From contig NZ_BMVK01000014.1 of assembly GCF_014650675.1 (NCBI RefSeq), forward strand, positions 1-64,000: a stretch of DNA of 64,000 bases, read 5' to 3'. Position numbers and translations under genes: made by a program. Source of the stretch: Streptomyces anulatus. GTDB taxonomy: Bacteria; Actinomycetota; Actinomycetes; Streptomycetales; Streptomycetaceae. Of this stretch, positions 53,094-63,562 are shown one piece after another; within the stretch, counting starts at the first letter, position 1, and each line of letters starts with the position of its first letter. The notes beneath the pieces were generated by a model. That model had not been told where the DNA came from, ran no database searches, and saw only the letters and a list, made by a program, of their open reading frames with translations.

Positions 53094-54260
53094 TTACGGC
53101 AGGTTGCGCGCCATCACGATGCGCTGGACCTGGTTGGTGCCCTCGTAGATCTGGGTGATCTTGGCGTCGCGCATCATGCGCTCGACCGGGTAGTCCCGCG
53201 TGTAGCCGTAGCCGCCGAGCAGCTGAACGGCGTCCGTGGTGACCTCCATGGCGACGTCGGAGGCGAAGCACTTGGCCGCGGCGCCGAAGAACGTGAGGTC
53301 GCCGTCGACGCGCTGGGACTTGGCGGCGGCCGCGTAGGTGAGCTGGCGGGCCGCCTCCAGCTTCATCGCCATGTCGGCGAGCATGAACTGGATGCCCTGG
53401 AAGTCCGCGATCGGCTTGCCGAACTGCTTGCGCTCCTGGACGTACCCCTTGGCGTAGTCCAGCGCGCCCTGGGCGACGCCGAGTGCCTGGGCCGCGATGG
53501 TGATGCGGGTGTGGTCCAGGGTCTTCATCGCGGTGGCGAAGCCGGTGCCCTCCTCGCCGATCATCCGGTCGGCGGGGATGCGCACGTTGTCGAGGTAGAC
53601 CTCGCGGGTCGGGGAGCCCTTGATGCCGAGCTTCTTCTCCGGGGCGCCGAAGGAGACGCCCTCGTCGGACTTCTCGACGACGAACGCGGAGATGCCCTTG
53701 GAGCGCTTGGTCGGGTCGGTGACGGCCATGACCGTGTAGTACTCGGAGACGCCCGCGTTGGTGATCCAGCGCTTGACGCCGTTGAGGACCCAGAAGTCGC
53801 CGTCGCGCACGGCCTTCGTCTTCATGCCCGCCGCGTCGGAGCCGGCGTCCGGCTCGGAGAGGGCGTACGAGAACATCGCGTCGCCCTTGGCGAGCGGGCC
53901 CAGGTACTTGCGCTTCAGCTCCTCGGAGCCGGAGAGGATCACCGGGAGCGAGCCGAGCTTGTTGACGGCCGGGATCAGGGAGGAGGAGGCACAGGCGCGG
54001 GCCACCTCCTCGATCACGATGACCGTGGCGAGCGCGTCGGCGCCGGCGCCGCCGTACTCCTCCGGGACGTGGACGGCGTGCAGGTCCGAGGCGACCAGGG
54101 CGTCCAGCGCCTCCTGCGGGAAGCGGCTCTCCTCGTCGACCGCGGCGGCGAAGGGGGCGATCTTCGTCTCGGCGAGGGCGCGGATGGTCTCGCGGAGCAT
54201 GTCGTGCTCCTCGGCCGGACGGTACAGGTCGAAATCGGTCGAACCCGCCAAGACGCTCAC
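53094..54260 (-). CDS. acyl-CoA dehydrogenase
   Basis: Flavoenzyme that introduces the alpha-beta double bond into acyl-CoA in fatty acid or branched-chain catabolism. From the GTG at 54260 it has 388 residues; the frame opens at a TTG at 54293, but that extension passes through a TTA codon and a palindrome. FAD/substrate motifs are YALSEPDAGSDAAGMKT and WITNAGVSEYYTVMAV. The catalytic Glu is in the C-terminal QIYEGTNQVQRIVMAR. It matches FadE25 by position beside purE/purK. Confidence 0.93.
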   Translation of the reverse strand: MSVLAGSTDFDLYRPAEEHDMLRETIRALAETKIAPFAAAVDEESRFPQEALDALVASDLHAVHVPEEYGGAGADALATVIVIEEVARACASSSLIPAVNKLGSLPVILSGSEELKRKYLGPLAKGDAMFSYALSEPDAGSDAAGMKTKAVRDGDFWVLNGVKRWITNAGVSEYYTVMAVTDPTKRSKGISAFVVEKSDEGVSFGAPEKKLGIKGSPTREVYLDNVRIPADRMIGEEGTGFATAMKTLDHTRITIAAQALGVAQGALDYAKGYVQERKQFGKPIADFQGIQFMLADMAMKLEAARQLTYAAAAKSQRVDGDLTFFGAAAKCFASDVAMEVTTDAVQLLGGYGYTRDYPVERMMRDAKITQIYEGTNQVQRIVMARNLP

Positions 54261-54271
54261 TCCCCAGATGC

Positions 54272-54283
54272 TAACTACCGTTA
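54272..54283. promoter_or_regulatory. possible operator of the acyl-CoA dehydrogenase gene
   Basis: TAAC-TACC-GTTA is a short palindrome in an A+T-rich patch 11 bases upstream of the dehydrogenase start. Its AAC...GTT core recalls TetR-type lipid regulators, but the spacing is not an exact match to one I know. Confidence 0.35.
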
Positions 54284-54458
54284 AGTAACTCAATTTTAGT
54301 GCGCCGACCGCCTGGCGGCATACGTGCCGCGTACGTGAGCTTCCCGACAGGGGTGGGACATATGCGGTACAGCGGACGGATGGAGCGGTGAATTCCGGCC
54401 TTCCGGTCCCCGACTATGCTCGGTCCGCACGTCCGTCCGTATCTTCCAGGAGCACTCC

Positions 54459-55802
54459 ATGGCCCTCAGGATCACTGTGATCGGCACCGGCTATCTCGGC
54501 GCCACCCATGCCGCGGCCATGGCCGAGCTGGGCTTCGAGGTCCTGGGGCTGGACGTCGTGCCGGAGAAGATCGAGCTGCTGTCGACCGGGCGCGTGCCGA
54601 TGTACGAGCCGGGTCTGGAGGAGATGCTCCAGCGGCACGTCGCCGGGATCGAGGGATCCACCGGCCGGCTGCGCTTCACCACCTCCTGGGAGGAGGTCGG
54701 CGAGTTCGGCGACGTCCACTTCGTCTGTGTGAACACCCCGCAGAAGCACGGCGAGTACGCCTGCGACATGAGCTATGTCGACAGCGCCTTCGATTCGCTG
54801 GCCCCGCACCTGAACCGGCCCGTCCTGGTCGTCGGCAAGTCGACCGTCCCGGTGGGCTCCGCCGCCCGCCTCGCGGCCCGCCTCGCCGAGCTGGCTCCGG
54901 CCGGCGCCGGCGCCGAGCTGGCCTGGAACCCGGAGTTCCTCCGCGAGGGCTTCGCCGTGCAGGACACCCTGCACCCCGACCGGATCGTCGTCGGGGTCGC
55001 GAGCGAGGGGGCCGAGAAGCTCCTGCGCGAGGTGTACGCCGGGCCGGTCGCGGAGGGCTCGCCGTTCGTGGTGACCGACTTCCCGACCGCCGAGCTGGTG
55101 AAGACCTCCGCCAACTCCTTCCTGGCCACCAAGATCTCCTTCATCAACGCGATGGCCGAGGTGTGCGAGGCCGCCGACGGGGACGTCGTGAAGCTCGCGG
55201 AGGCCATCGGGCACGACGAACGCATCGGGAAGAAGTTCCTGCGGGCCGGGATCGGCTTCGGCGGCGGCTGCCTGCCCAAGGACATCCGCGCCTTCATGGC
55301 GCGCGCCGGCGAGCTGGGCGCGGACCAGGCGCTCACCTTCCTGCGCGAGGTCGACTCCATCAACATGCGCCGCCGCGGCCACATGGTGGAGCTGGCCCGG
55401 GAGGCCGTGGGCGGCGACTCGTTCCTCGGCAAGCGGGTGGCGGTGCTGGGCGCCGCGTTCAAGCCCGACTCCGACGACGTACGCGACTCCCCCGCGCTCA
55501 ACGTCGCCGGGCAGATCCACCTCCAGGGCGGCCAGGTGACCGTGTTCGACCCGAAGGGGATGGACAACGCCCGGCGGCTGTTCCCGACGCTCGGCTACGC
55601 GGACTCCGCGCTGGAGGCGGTGCGCGGGGCGGACGTGGTGCTGCACCTGACGGAGTGGCGCGAGTTCCGCGAGCTGGACCCGGCGGAGCTGGGCGAGGTG
55701 GCCGCCCGCCGGATCATCCTGGACGGCCGGAACGCCCTGGACAGCACGGTCTGGCGCGAGGCCGGCTGGACCTACCGGGCGATGGGCCGCCCCAAGGCCT
55801 GA
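54459..55802 (+). CDS. UDP-glucose/GDP-mannose dehydrogenase family enzyme
   Basis: NAD-dependent four-electron oxidation of a nucleotide sugar to the uronic acid. It has 447 residues with AGGAG seven bases before ATG 54459. The Rossmann start is ITVIGTGYLGATHAAAMAELG. WNPEFLREGFAVQD, FGGGCLPKD (the catalytic Cys) and GAAFKPDSDDVRDSPAL are diagnostic. Four-domain length is complete. UDP-glucose is the likely substrate. A TATGCT -10-like box lies at 54415-54420. It probably supplies glucuronate for surface glycans. Confidence 0.94.
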   Translation: MALRITVIGTGYLGATHAAAMAELGFEVLGLDVVPEKIELLSTGRVPMYEPGLEEMLQRHVAGIEGSTGRLRFTTSWEEVGEFGDVHFVCVNTPQKHGEYACDMSYVDSAFDSLAPHLNRPVLVVGKSTVPVGSAARLAARLAELAPAGAGAELAWNPEFLREGFAVQDTLHPDRIVVGVASEGAEKLLREVYAGPVAEGSPFVVTDFPTAELVKTSANSFLATKISFINAMAEVCEAADGDVVKLAEAIGHDERIGKKFLRAGIGFGGGCLPKDIRAFMARAGELGADQALTFLREVDSINMRRRGHMVELAREAVGGDSFLGKRVAVLGAAFKPDSDDVRDSPALNVAGQIHLQGGQVTVFDPKGMDNARRLFPTLGYADSALEAVRGADVVLHLTEWREFRELDPAELGEVAARRIILDGRNALDSTVWREAGWTYRAMGRPKA

Positions 55803-55812
55803 GGCGGCAAGA

Positions 55813-55843
55813 CCCGGGGGCTCTCGGTCCGAGGGCCCCCGGG
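55813..55843. terminator. bidirectional intrinsic terminator
   Basis: A near-perfect 15-bp inverted repeat (55813-55827 with 55829-55843, one G-U pair) lies between the dehydrogenase gene and the convergent dipeptidase gene. Confidence 0.75.
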
Positions 55844-55859
55844 CCCGGTCCGCCGCAGG

Positions 55860-57053
55860 TCAGCCGAGCGGGCCGTCCAGCTCCGTGATCGTCGCGTGGG
55901 ACGGGCCGCGCCCGCTCTGCTCGTCGCGGGCGACGGCTTCCGCGTCGCGCAGCACACGTACGGAGTTCTGCCAGGTCAGCTTGGCGAGGTCGCCCTCGGA
56001 CCAGCCGCGCCGCAGCAGTTCCGCGATGAGGTTCGGGTAGCCGGAGACGTCCTCCAGGCCGCGCGGGGTGAACGCCGTGCCGTCGTAGTCGCCGCCGATG
56101 CCGATGTGGTCGACGCCCGCGACCGCGCGCATGTGGTCGAGGTGGTCCGCGATGGTCGAGGCGGTGGCCTCGGGGCGCGGGTTGGCCGCCTCGAAGTCCT
56201 CGTGGATGCGCATGGCGGTCGGCGTGGTGTCGAGGTGGTGCAGGCCGTGCTCGCGCATGTTGCGGTCGGCGGCCAGGGTCCAGGCGACCGCCTCGGGCAG
56301 CACGAACTTCGGGACGAAGGTCGCCATCGCGACGCCGCCGTTGGCCGGGAGGGCCGCGAGCACGTCGTCGGGGATGTTGCGCGGGTGGTCGCAGACGGCG
56401 CGGGCCGAGGAGTGCGAGAAGATCACCGGCGCGGTGCTGGTGGCGAGCGCGTCGCGCATGACGCCGTCCGCGACGTGGCTGAGGTCGACCAGCATGCCGA
56501 CGCGGTTCATCTCGCGGACGACCTCGTGGCCGAAGGCGGAGAGGCCGCCGAGGCGCGGCAGGTCCGTCGCGCTGTCGGCCCAGTCGATGTTGTCGTTGTG
56601 GGTGAGCGTCATGTAGCGGACGCCCAGCTCGTACAGGGCGCGCAGGGTGCCCAGCGAGTTGTTGATGGAGTGGCCGCCCTCGGCGCCCATCAGGGAGGCG
56701 ATGCGTCCCTCGGCGCGGGCCTTCTCCAGGTCGTCGGCGGTGAGCGCCCGCCGCAGGTGCGTCGGATAGCGGGCGATCAGCTCGCCGACGACGTCGATCT
56801 GCTCCAGGGTGGCGCTGACGGCCGCGTCGCCGGTCAGGTCGGTGCGGACGTACACCGACCAGAACTGGCCGCCGACCCCGCCGGCCCGCAGCCGGTTCAG
56901 GTCGGTGTGGAGCAGGCCGCGCTGGTCGGCGGCGATGTCCCGGGCGTCGAGGTCGTAGCCGACCTGTTCGCGCAGGGCCCAGGGGAGGTCGTTGTGGCCG
57001 TCGACGACGGGGTGGGCGGCGAGGAGCTCGCGGGCCCGCTCCAGGTGGTTCAT
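55860..57053 (-). CDS. membrane dipeptidase family protein (peptidase M19)
   Basis: A zinc-dependent dipeptidase of the renal dipeptidase family, 397 residues. VVDGHNDLPWAL carries the first His-x-Asp metal pair, and the family Glu lies in MGAEGGHSINNSL. VDLSHVADGVMRDAL and IFSHSSARAVCDHPRNIPDD supply the later metal His residues, and HIGIGGDYDG the final Asp. No signal peptide is seen, so it is probably cytoplasmic despite the name. It begins nine bases after purE and is probably in the purK-purE operon. Confidence 0.92.
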   Translation of the reverse strand: MNHLERARELLAAHPVVDGHNDLPWALREQVGYDLDARDIAADQRGLLHTDLNRLRAGGVGGQFWSVYVRTDLTGDAAVSATLEQIDVVGELIARYPTHLRRALTADDLEKARAEGRIASLMGAEGGHSINNSLGTLRALYELGVRYMTLTHNDNIDWADSATDLPRLGGLSAFGHEVVREMNRVGMLVDLSHVADGVMRDALATSTAPVIFSHSSARAVCDHPRNIPDDVLAALPANGGVAMATFVPKFVLPEAVAWTLAADRNMREHGLHHLDTTPTAMRIHEDFEAANPRPEATASTIADHLDHMRAVAGVDHIGIGGDYDGTAFTPRGLEDVSGYPNLIAELLRRGWSEGDLAKLTWQNSVRVLRDAEAVARDEQSGRGPSHATITELDGPLG

Positions 57054-57062
57054 GGGGAGCCC

Positions 57063-57599
57063 CTACTTTCCGAAGCCGAAGGAGTCCGCGCCCTGGACCT
57101 TGGCGCGCAGACGTTTGCCCTTCTCGGTGGCCTGGTCGTTCAGCTCCTGCTGGAACTCCCGCATCCGGTCCTGGAGCGCCGGGTCGTGCGCGGCGAGGAT
57201 CCGTGCGGCCAGCAGGCCCGCGTTGCGCGCGCCACCGACGGAGACGGTGGCGACGGGGACCCCGGCGGGCATCTGGACGATGGAGAGCAGGCTGTCCATG
57301 CCGTCCAGGTACTTCAGCGGCACCGGCACGCCGATGACCGGCAGCGGGGTGACCGAGGCCAGCATGCCGGGCAGGTGGGCAGCCCCGCCCGCGCCCGCGA
57401 CGATCGCCTTCAGACCGCGGCCCGCCGCCCGCTCGCCGTACGCGATCATCTCGTGCGGCATGCGGTGGGCGGAGACGACGTCGACCTCGTACGGGATCTC
57501 GAACTCGTCCAGAGCCTTGGCGGCGGCCTCCATGACGGGCCAGTCGGAGTCCGAGCCCATCACGATGCCGACGAGGGGGGCGGTGCCGGGGGAAGTCAT
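57063..57599 (-). CDS. purE: N5-carboxyaminoimidazole ribonucleotide mutase
   Basis: Converts N5-CAIR to CAIR in purine synthesis. It has 178 residues, class I. GIVMGSDSDWPVMEAAAKALD, VVSAHRMPHEM and GAGGAAHLPGMLASVTPLPV form the conserved active site, with the catalytic His in SAHRMP. The start overlaps the purK stop by four bases. Confidence 0.97.
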   Translation of the reverse strand: MTSPGTAPLVGIVMGSDSDWPVMEAAAKALDEFEIPYEVDVVSAHRMPHEMIAYGERAAGRGLKAIVAGAGGAAHLPGMLASVTPLPVIGVPVPLKYLDGMDSLLSIVQMPAGVPVATVSVGGARNAGLLAARILAAHDPALQDRMREFQQELNDQATEKGKRLRAKVQGADSFGFGK

Positions 57600-58747
57600 T
57601 CGGTGATCGTTCCTCGCAGGTAGTCGGCCGCGTGCCGGGCGCGCTCCCGCACGTCCGCCAGGTCATCGCCGTAGGTGTTGACGTGGCCGACCTTGCGGCC
57701 GGGCTTCACGTCCTTGCCGTACATGTGGATCTTGAGCTGCGGGTCGCGGGCCATGCAGTGCAGATACGCCTGGTACATGTCCGGGTAGTCGCCGCCCAGG
57801 ACGTTGCACATGACCGTCCAGGGGGCGCGGGGGCGCGGGTCGCCGAGGGGCAGGTCGAGGACCGCCCGTACGTGGTTGGCGAACTGGGAGGTGATCGCGC
57901 CGTCCATGGTCCAGTGGCCCGAGTTGTGCGGGCGCATGGCCAGCTCGTTGACCAGGATGCCGGGCTTCCCGTCGGGTCCACGGGTCTCGAACAGCTCCAC
58001 CGCGAGGTGTCCGACGACACCCAGCTCGGAAGCGATGCGCAGCGCGAGCTGCTGGGCCTCGCCGGCCAGTGCCTCGTCCAGGTCGGGGGCGGGGGCGATC
58101 ACCGTGTCGCAGACGCCGTCGACCTGGATGGACTCGACGACCGGGTAGGCGACGGCCTGGCCGTGCGGCGAGCGGACGATGTTCGCCGCCAGCTCCCGTA
58201 CGAAGTCGACCTTCTCCTCCGCGAGGACCGGGACCCCGGCGCGGAACGGGTCGGCGGCGTCCGCCTCGGAGCGGACCACCCACACGCCCTTGCCGTCGTA
58301 CCCGCCGCGCACGGTCTTGAGGATGACGGGGAAGCCCCCGACCTCCTCGGCGAACGCGGCGGCGTCGGCCGGGTCGCTCACGATGCGGTGGCGGGGGCAG
58401 GGTGCGCCGATCTCCAGGAGCTTGGCGCGCATCACCCCCTTGTCCTGGGCGTGGACCAGGGCATCGGGGCCGGGGCGCACGGGGATGCCGTCCGCCTCCA
58501 GGGCCCGCAGATGCTCGGTCGGCACGTGCTCGTGATCGAAGGTGATCACGTCGCAGCCGCGCGCGAAGGCGCGCAGCGTGTCCAGGTCGCGATAGTCGCC
58601 GATGACGACCTCGCTCACCACCTGGGCCGCCGAGTCCTGGGGAGTGTCACTGAGCAGCTTGAATTTCAGGCCGAGGGGGATACCCGCCTCGTGGGTCATG
58701 CGGGCGAGCTGACCGCCGCCGACCATGCCGACTACCGGGAACGTCAC
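57596..58747 (-). CDS. purK: N5-carboxyaminoimidazole ribonucleotide synthase
   Basis: ATP- and bicarbonate-dependent carboxylation of AIR to N5-CAIR. It is an ATP-grasp enzyme of 383 residues. The N terminus MVGGGQLARM, the ATP loop GGYDGKGVWVV, the metal Glu in VELFETRGPDGKPGILVNE and HNSGHWTMDG are diagnostic. It is the first gene of a purK-purE-dipeptidase operon and is divergent from the GtrA gene. Confidence 0.97.
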   Translation of the reverse strand: MTFPVVGMVGGGQLARMTHEAGIPLGLKFKLLSDTPQDSAAQVVSEVVIGDYRDLDTLRAFARGCDVITFDHEHVPTEHLRALEADGIPVRPGPDALVHAQDKGVMRAKLLEIGAPCPRHRIVSDPADAAAFAEEVGGFPVILKTVRGGYDGKGVWVVRSEADAADPFRAGVPVLAEEKVDFVRELAANIVRSPHGQAVAYPVVESIQVDGVCDTVIAPAPDLDEALAGEAQQLALRIASELGVVGHLAVELFETRGPDGKPGILVNELAMRPHNSGHWTMDGAITSQFANHVRAVLDLPLGDPRPRAPWTVMCNVLGGDYPDMYQAYLHCMARDPQLKIHMYGKDVKPGRKVGHVNTYGDDLADVRERARHAADYLRGTITE

Positions 58748-58924
58748 GTCTTCAGGATATCCGCCATGCCGGTGCTTCCCGGACGGCCGTACGGATGCCG
58801 GGCGGCCACGACCCCTGCGGACCCACGGGCGTCACACGAGTGGGCTGGATAGCATGGCGGAGTTGACGTGCTTGCGTCGACACGTCTTACAGACGCCTTC
58901 CGACGGACGGGGCCAGCGATCACC

Positions 58925-59446
58925 ATGAGCGAACGGGGCGCACTGCGGACCCGGCTTGAGCTGCTGGCCCGGGAGGTCGCCAAGTTCGGCGCGGTCGGGG
59001 CTTTCGGCCTGCTGGTCAATATCGCGGTCTTCAACCTGCTGCGGCACACAACGGACCTCCAGGTGGTCCGGGCGAGCGTGGTGGCGACGTTCGTCGCGAT
59101 CCTCTTCAACTACGTGGGCTTCCGCTACTGGACCTACCGGGACCGCGACAAGACCGGCCGGACCCGCGAGCTGGCCCTCTTCCTGCTGTTCAGCGCGGCG
59201 GGAGCGGTGATCGAGACGGGCGTGCTGTACCTGGCGACGTACGGCTTCGGCTGGAACACCCCGGTCCAGAGCAATGTCTTCAAGATCGTCGGCATCGGTG
59301 TCGCCACCCTGTTCCGCTTCTGGTCCTACCGGACCTGGGTCTTCAAGACCCTGCCCGCGAAGGAGGCCGTGCTGAACCCGGAACGGTTTCTGGAGCAGCG
59401 CAGGCCGGCGGAGGATCAAGTAGCGCCCGACCCCGTACGGAACTGA
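58925..59446 (+). CDS. GtrA family membrane protein
   Basis: A 173-residue protein with four transmembrane helices (about 20-42, 50-70, 90-110, 123-142). It starts at ATG 58925 (MSERGALRTR); the in-frame codon at 58868 is less likely. VGAFGLLVNIAVFNLL and FNYVGFRYWTYR are family motifs. GtrA proteins are thought to flip or present lipid-linked sugars for surface glycan synthesis, which fits this neighbourhood. The C-terminal ~30 residues are charged. Confidence 0.92.
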   Translation: MSERGALRTRLELLAREVAKFGAVGAFGLLVNIAVFNLLRHTTDLQVVRASVVATFVAILFNYVGFRYWTYRDRDKTGRTRELALFLLFSAAGAVIETGVLYLATYGFGWNTPVQSNVFKIVGIGVATLFRFWSYRTWVFKTLPAKEAVLNPERFLEQRRPAEDQVAPDPVRN

Positions 59447-59466
59447 CCCGCCGCGCCCGTCGTTGT

Positions 59467-60732
59467 TCAGCGCACCGGGCGCTCAGGGGTCCTGCGGTCT
59501 GTCGGGACCTGGCTGAGGAAGAGCGCGAAGACCGCCGGGTGCTGCTGGAGCAGTTCCAGCCGTCCGCCGTCCGCCTCCGCGAGATCGCGGGCCACGGCGA
59601 GGCCGATGCCGGTGGAGTTGCGGCCGCTGATGGTCCGCTCGAAGATCCGCGCCCCCAGTTCGGCGGGGACGCCGGGGCCCTCGTCGGTGACCTCGATGAC
59701 CGCCTGGTTGCCGGTGACGCGGGTGCGCAGGGCGACGGTGCCGCCGCCGTGCATGAGGGAGTTCTCGATCAGCGCCGCCAGGACCTGGGCGACCGCGCCC
59801 GGGGTGCCGACGGCCCGCAGCCCATGCTTGCCGGAGCAGACCAGTGCGCGGCCGGCGCTGCGGTAGGCGGGCCGCCACTCCTCGATCTGCTGCTTGACGA
59901 TCTCGTCGAGGTCGAAGACGACGGCGGAGCCGGTGCGCGGGTCGCGGGAGTTCGTCAGGAGCCGTTCGACGACGTCGGTGAGGCGCTCGACCTGTGTGAG
60001 AGCGATGTTCGCCTCCTCCTTCACCGTGTCGGGGTCGTCGGTGACGGAGATCTCCTCGATCCGCATGGAGAGGGCGGTCAGCGGCGTCCGCAGCTGGTGC
60101 GAGGCGTCCGCGGCGAGCCGGCGTTCGGCGGTCAGCATCCGGGCGATCCGCTCGGCCGAGGAGTCCAGGACGTCGGCGACCCGGTCCAGCTCGGGCACCC
60201 CGTACCGCTTGTGGCGCGGGCGGGGGTCCCCGGAGCCGAGGCGTTCGGCGGTCTCGGCGAGGTCGGTGAGCGGGGAGGCCAGCCGGTTCGCCTGGCGTAC
60301 GGCGAGCAGCACGGCCGAGACGATCGCCAGGAGCGCCACCGCACCGATGATCAGGAGGGTGCGCCCGACCTCGCGGGTGACGGCCGAGCGGGACTCCTCG
60401 ACGGTGACGGTCTCGCCCTGCTCCCCGGTCTCGACGGCGCGCAGGACGCTGCCGACGGGGCGTTCGCCGACGGCGATGGGCTCGCGGCCGGGGATCTCGA
60501 CCAGCGCGTACCGCTTGGGGTCGATCTGCTCGGCCAGCACCCCGGGGTTGATCCGCTCCGCGCCCAGCAGCCGGCTGTCGACCACGCTGATCAGCCGGAG
60601 CGCCTCGGACTCGACGCTCTCCTGGGCGCTGGCGCTGATGGTGCGCGTCTCGACGATCACCAGCGAGACGCCGAAGACGGCGATGACGACGAGCACCACG
60701 GCCAGCGTGGAGTTGATCAGCCGGCGGCGCAT
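59467..60732 (-). CDS. sensor histidine kinase
   Basis: A 421-residue membrane kinase. Helices at ~8-28 and ~132-155 flank a ~100-residue extracytoplasmic sensor. A HAMP linker (~155-208) follows, then the phosphorylated His in DASHQLRTPLTALSMRI (~230). The ATPase domain has ENSLMHGGG (N box), DEGPGVPAELG and GRNSTGIGLAVARDLAEADGG. It lies 55 bases after the response regulator gene and is probably co-transcribed. The signal is unknown. Confidence 0.94.
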   Translation of the reverse strand: MRRRLINSTLAVVLVVIAVFGVSLVIVETRTISASAQESVESEALRLISVVDSRLLGAERINPGVLAEQIDPKRYALVEIPGREPIAVGERPVGSVLRAVETGEQGETVTVEESRSAVTREVGRTLLIIGAVALLAIVSAVLLAVRQANRLASPLTDLAETAERLGSGDPRPRHKRYGVPELDRVADVLDSSAERIARMLTAERRLAADASHQLRTPLTALSMRIEEISVTDDPDTVKEEANIALTQVERLTDVVERLLTNSRDPRTGSAVVFDLDEIVKQQIEEWRPAYRSAGRALVCSGKHGLRAVGTPGAVAQVLAALIENSLMHGGGTVALRTRVTGNQAVIEVTDEGPGVPAELGARIFERTISGRNSTGIGLAVARDLAEADGGRLELLQQHPAVFALFLSQVPTDRRTPERPVR

Positions 60733-60787
60733 ACCGGCCTCAGGGGGCCGCGGGGGCCGTTCTCAGGGTGCATGGGTGCTTCGTACG

Positions 60788-61465
60788 TCAGCTTTTCTCG
60801 AACCGGAAGCCGACGCCCCGGACGGTGGCGATGTAGCGCGGATTGGCCGCGTCGTCGCCGAGCTTCTTGCGCAGCCAGGAGATGTGCATGTCGAGGGTCT
60901 TGGTGGAGGACCACCAGGTGGTGTCCCAGACCTCGCGCATCAGCTGGTCGCGGGTGACGACCCGGCCGGCGTCCCGGACCAGGACCCGCAGCAGGTCGAA
61001 CTCCTTGGCGGTGAGCTGGAGTTCCTCCTCGCCCATCCAGGCCCGGTGCGACTCGACGTCGATCCTGACCCCGTGGGTGGCGGGCTGCGGGACGGGCTCG
61101 GAGGCCCCGCGGCGCAGCAGGGCGCGGACCCGGGCGAGCAGCTCGGCGAGCCGGAACGGCTTGGTGACGTAGTCGTCGGCGCCCGCGTCCAGGCCGACGA
61201 CCGTGTCGACCTCGTCGGCGCGGGCCGTCAGCACCAGGATCGGGATGGTGTGGCCGCCGGCCCGGAGCCTGCGGGCGACTTCGAGACCGTCCATCCCGGG
61301 CAGCCCCAGGTCGAGGACGACCAGGTCGATGCCGCCCTGGAGTCCGGCGTCGAGCGCGGTCGGACCGTCCTGGCGGACCTCGACCTCGTAACCCTCCCGA
61401 CGCAGTGCGCGGGCCAGTGGCTCCGAGATGGATGCGTCGTCCTCGGCGAGCAGTACACGGGTCAT
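60788..61465 (-). CDS. OmpR/PhoB-family response regulator
   Basis: A 225-residue two-domain regulator from ATG 61465 (MTRVLLAEDD). The phospho-acceptor is Asp52 in LDLGLPGMDG, with the acidic pair Asp9-Asp10, Thr80 and Lys102 (TKPF). The C-terminal winged helix (~130-225) has LTAKEFDLLRVLV and WDTTWWSSTKTLDMHISWL, then the wing RYIATVRGVGFRF. Partner of the downstream kinase gene. Confidence 0.95.
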   Translation of the reverse strand: MTRVLLAEDDASISEPLARALRREGYEVEVRQDGPTALDAGLQGGIDLVVLDLGLPGMDGLEVARRLRAGGHTIPILVLTARADEVDTVVGLDAGADDYVTKPFRLAELLARVRALLRRGASEPVPQPATHGVRIDVESHRAWMGEEELQLTAKEFDLLRVLVRDAGRVVTRDQLMREVWDTTWWSSTKTLDMHISWLRKKLGDDAANPRYIATVRGVGFRFEKS

Positions 61466-61657
61466 GGACTGATGGTAGTCCGGACGGGGGGTCCGAAGTG
61501 AGGCCCACGACGTCACCTGCGGGTCAGCTCCACAAAGCGGACGGGGACCTTTGAATATGGGAGTGTGGTTCCACCGGGACCTGTGATCCATGTCTCAAGT
61601 CCTTTCATATCCCTCCGTGTCGTGTCGTATGGTGTCCCGACGCCTGTTGCACTACTC

Positions 61658-61697
61658 AAGGACCTTTGGGCAGCCATGAGCGCCAAGGGTCCCTTTT
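61658..61697 (+). terminator. imperfect hairpin with T run in the transporter leader
   Basis: AAGGACCTTTGGGC (61658-61671) pairs imperfectly, with bulges, with GCCAAGGGTCCCTT (61682-61695), followed by TT. It is a candidate attenuator or the end of an unseen short transcript. Confidence 0.4.
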
Positions 61698-61703
61698 GTG
61701 TGC

Positions 61704-61728
61704 GGGGCCGGTTCCCGCCGGCCCCTTT
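61704..61728 (+). terminator. second hairpin with T run in the transporter leader
   Basis: GGGGCCGG (61704-61711) and CCGGCCCC (61718-61725) form a perfect 8-bp stem with a six-base loop, followed by TTT. It stands directly after the first hairpin. Confidence 0.5.
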
Positions 61729-61951
61729 GAGTGAATGACCTGTGAGCCGGGCCCGGAGCGCGAGGACGCGCGACGGGCGTGGATCCCGACGCGGTTCTTC
61801 CCCGCTCCGCCGCATCTCCGTCAGGAGCCCGGCCGTACGGAGCACGTCCCCCTCAGGCGTGGGGATGGGGTACGCCGCGCCGGTGCCGGCTGCCCCCCAC
61901 CGGGCGCGTACAGCTCACGAGGCGGCGCGTCCCGACCAGCAAGGATCGACC

Positions 61952-63436
<1,485 letters not shown>

Positions 63437-63475
63437 CGGACGCCCCGTAGCTCAGCACGACGTACGTACGGCCAG

Positions 63476-63508
63476 GGGCCGCCGCACCGGAGTCCGGTGC
63501 GGCGGCCC
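63476..63508. terminator. bidirectional intrinsic terminator
   Basis: A perfect 15-bp stem (63476-63490 with 63494-63508) and AGT loop lies between the convergent transporter and the wall-anchored protein genes, followed by TTC. Confidence 0.9.
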
Positions 63509-63562
63509 TTCGTCGTGCCGTGACTGCCGGTGCCTTGCGGGACCCGCTCGGGCCCGGGGTGG

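Larger units (their letters stand above)
61466..61951 (+). promoter_or_regulatory. promoter and structured leader of the peptide transporter
   Basis: The 486-base divergent gap is A+T-richer at 61540-61650, where promoters are expected. It then holds two hairpins followed by T runs (listed separately) and a ~220-base stretch with no supported gene leading to the transporter start. Confidence 0.45.

Noticed and set aside
54261..54293. TTG start for the acyl-CoA dehydrogenase 11 codons upstream
   Set aside because: The extra codons include a rare TTA and pass through an A+T-rich palindrome; the GTG at 54260 gives the normal family N terminus.
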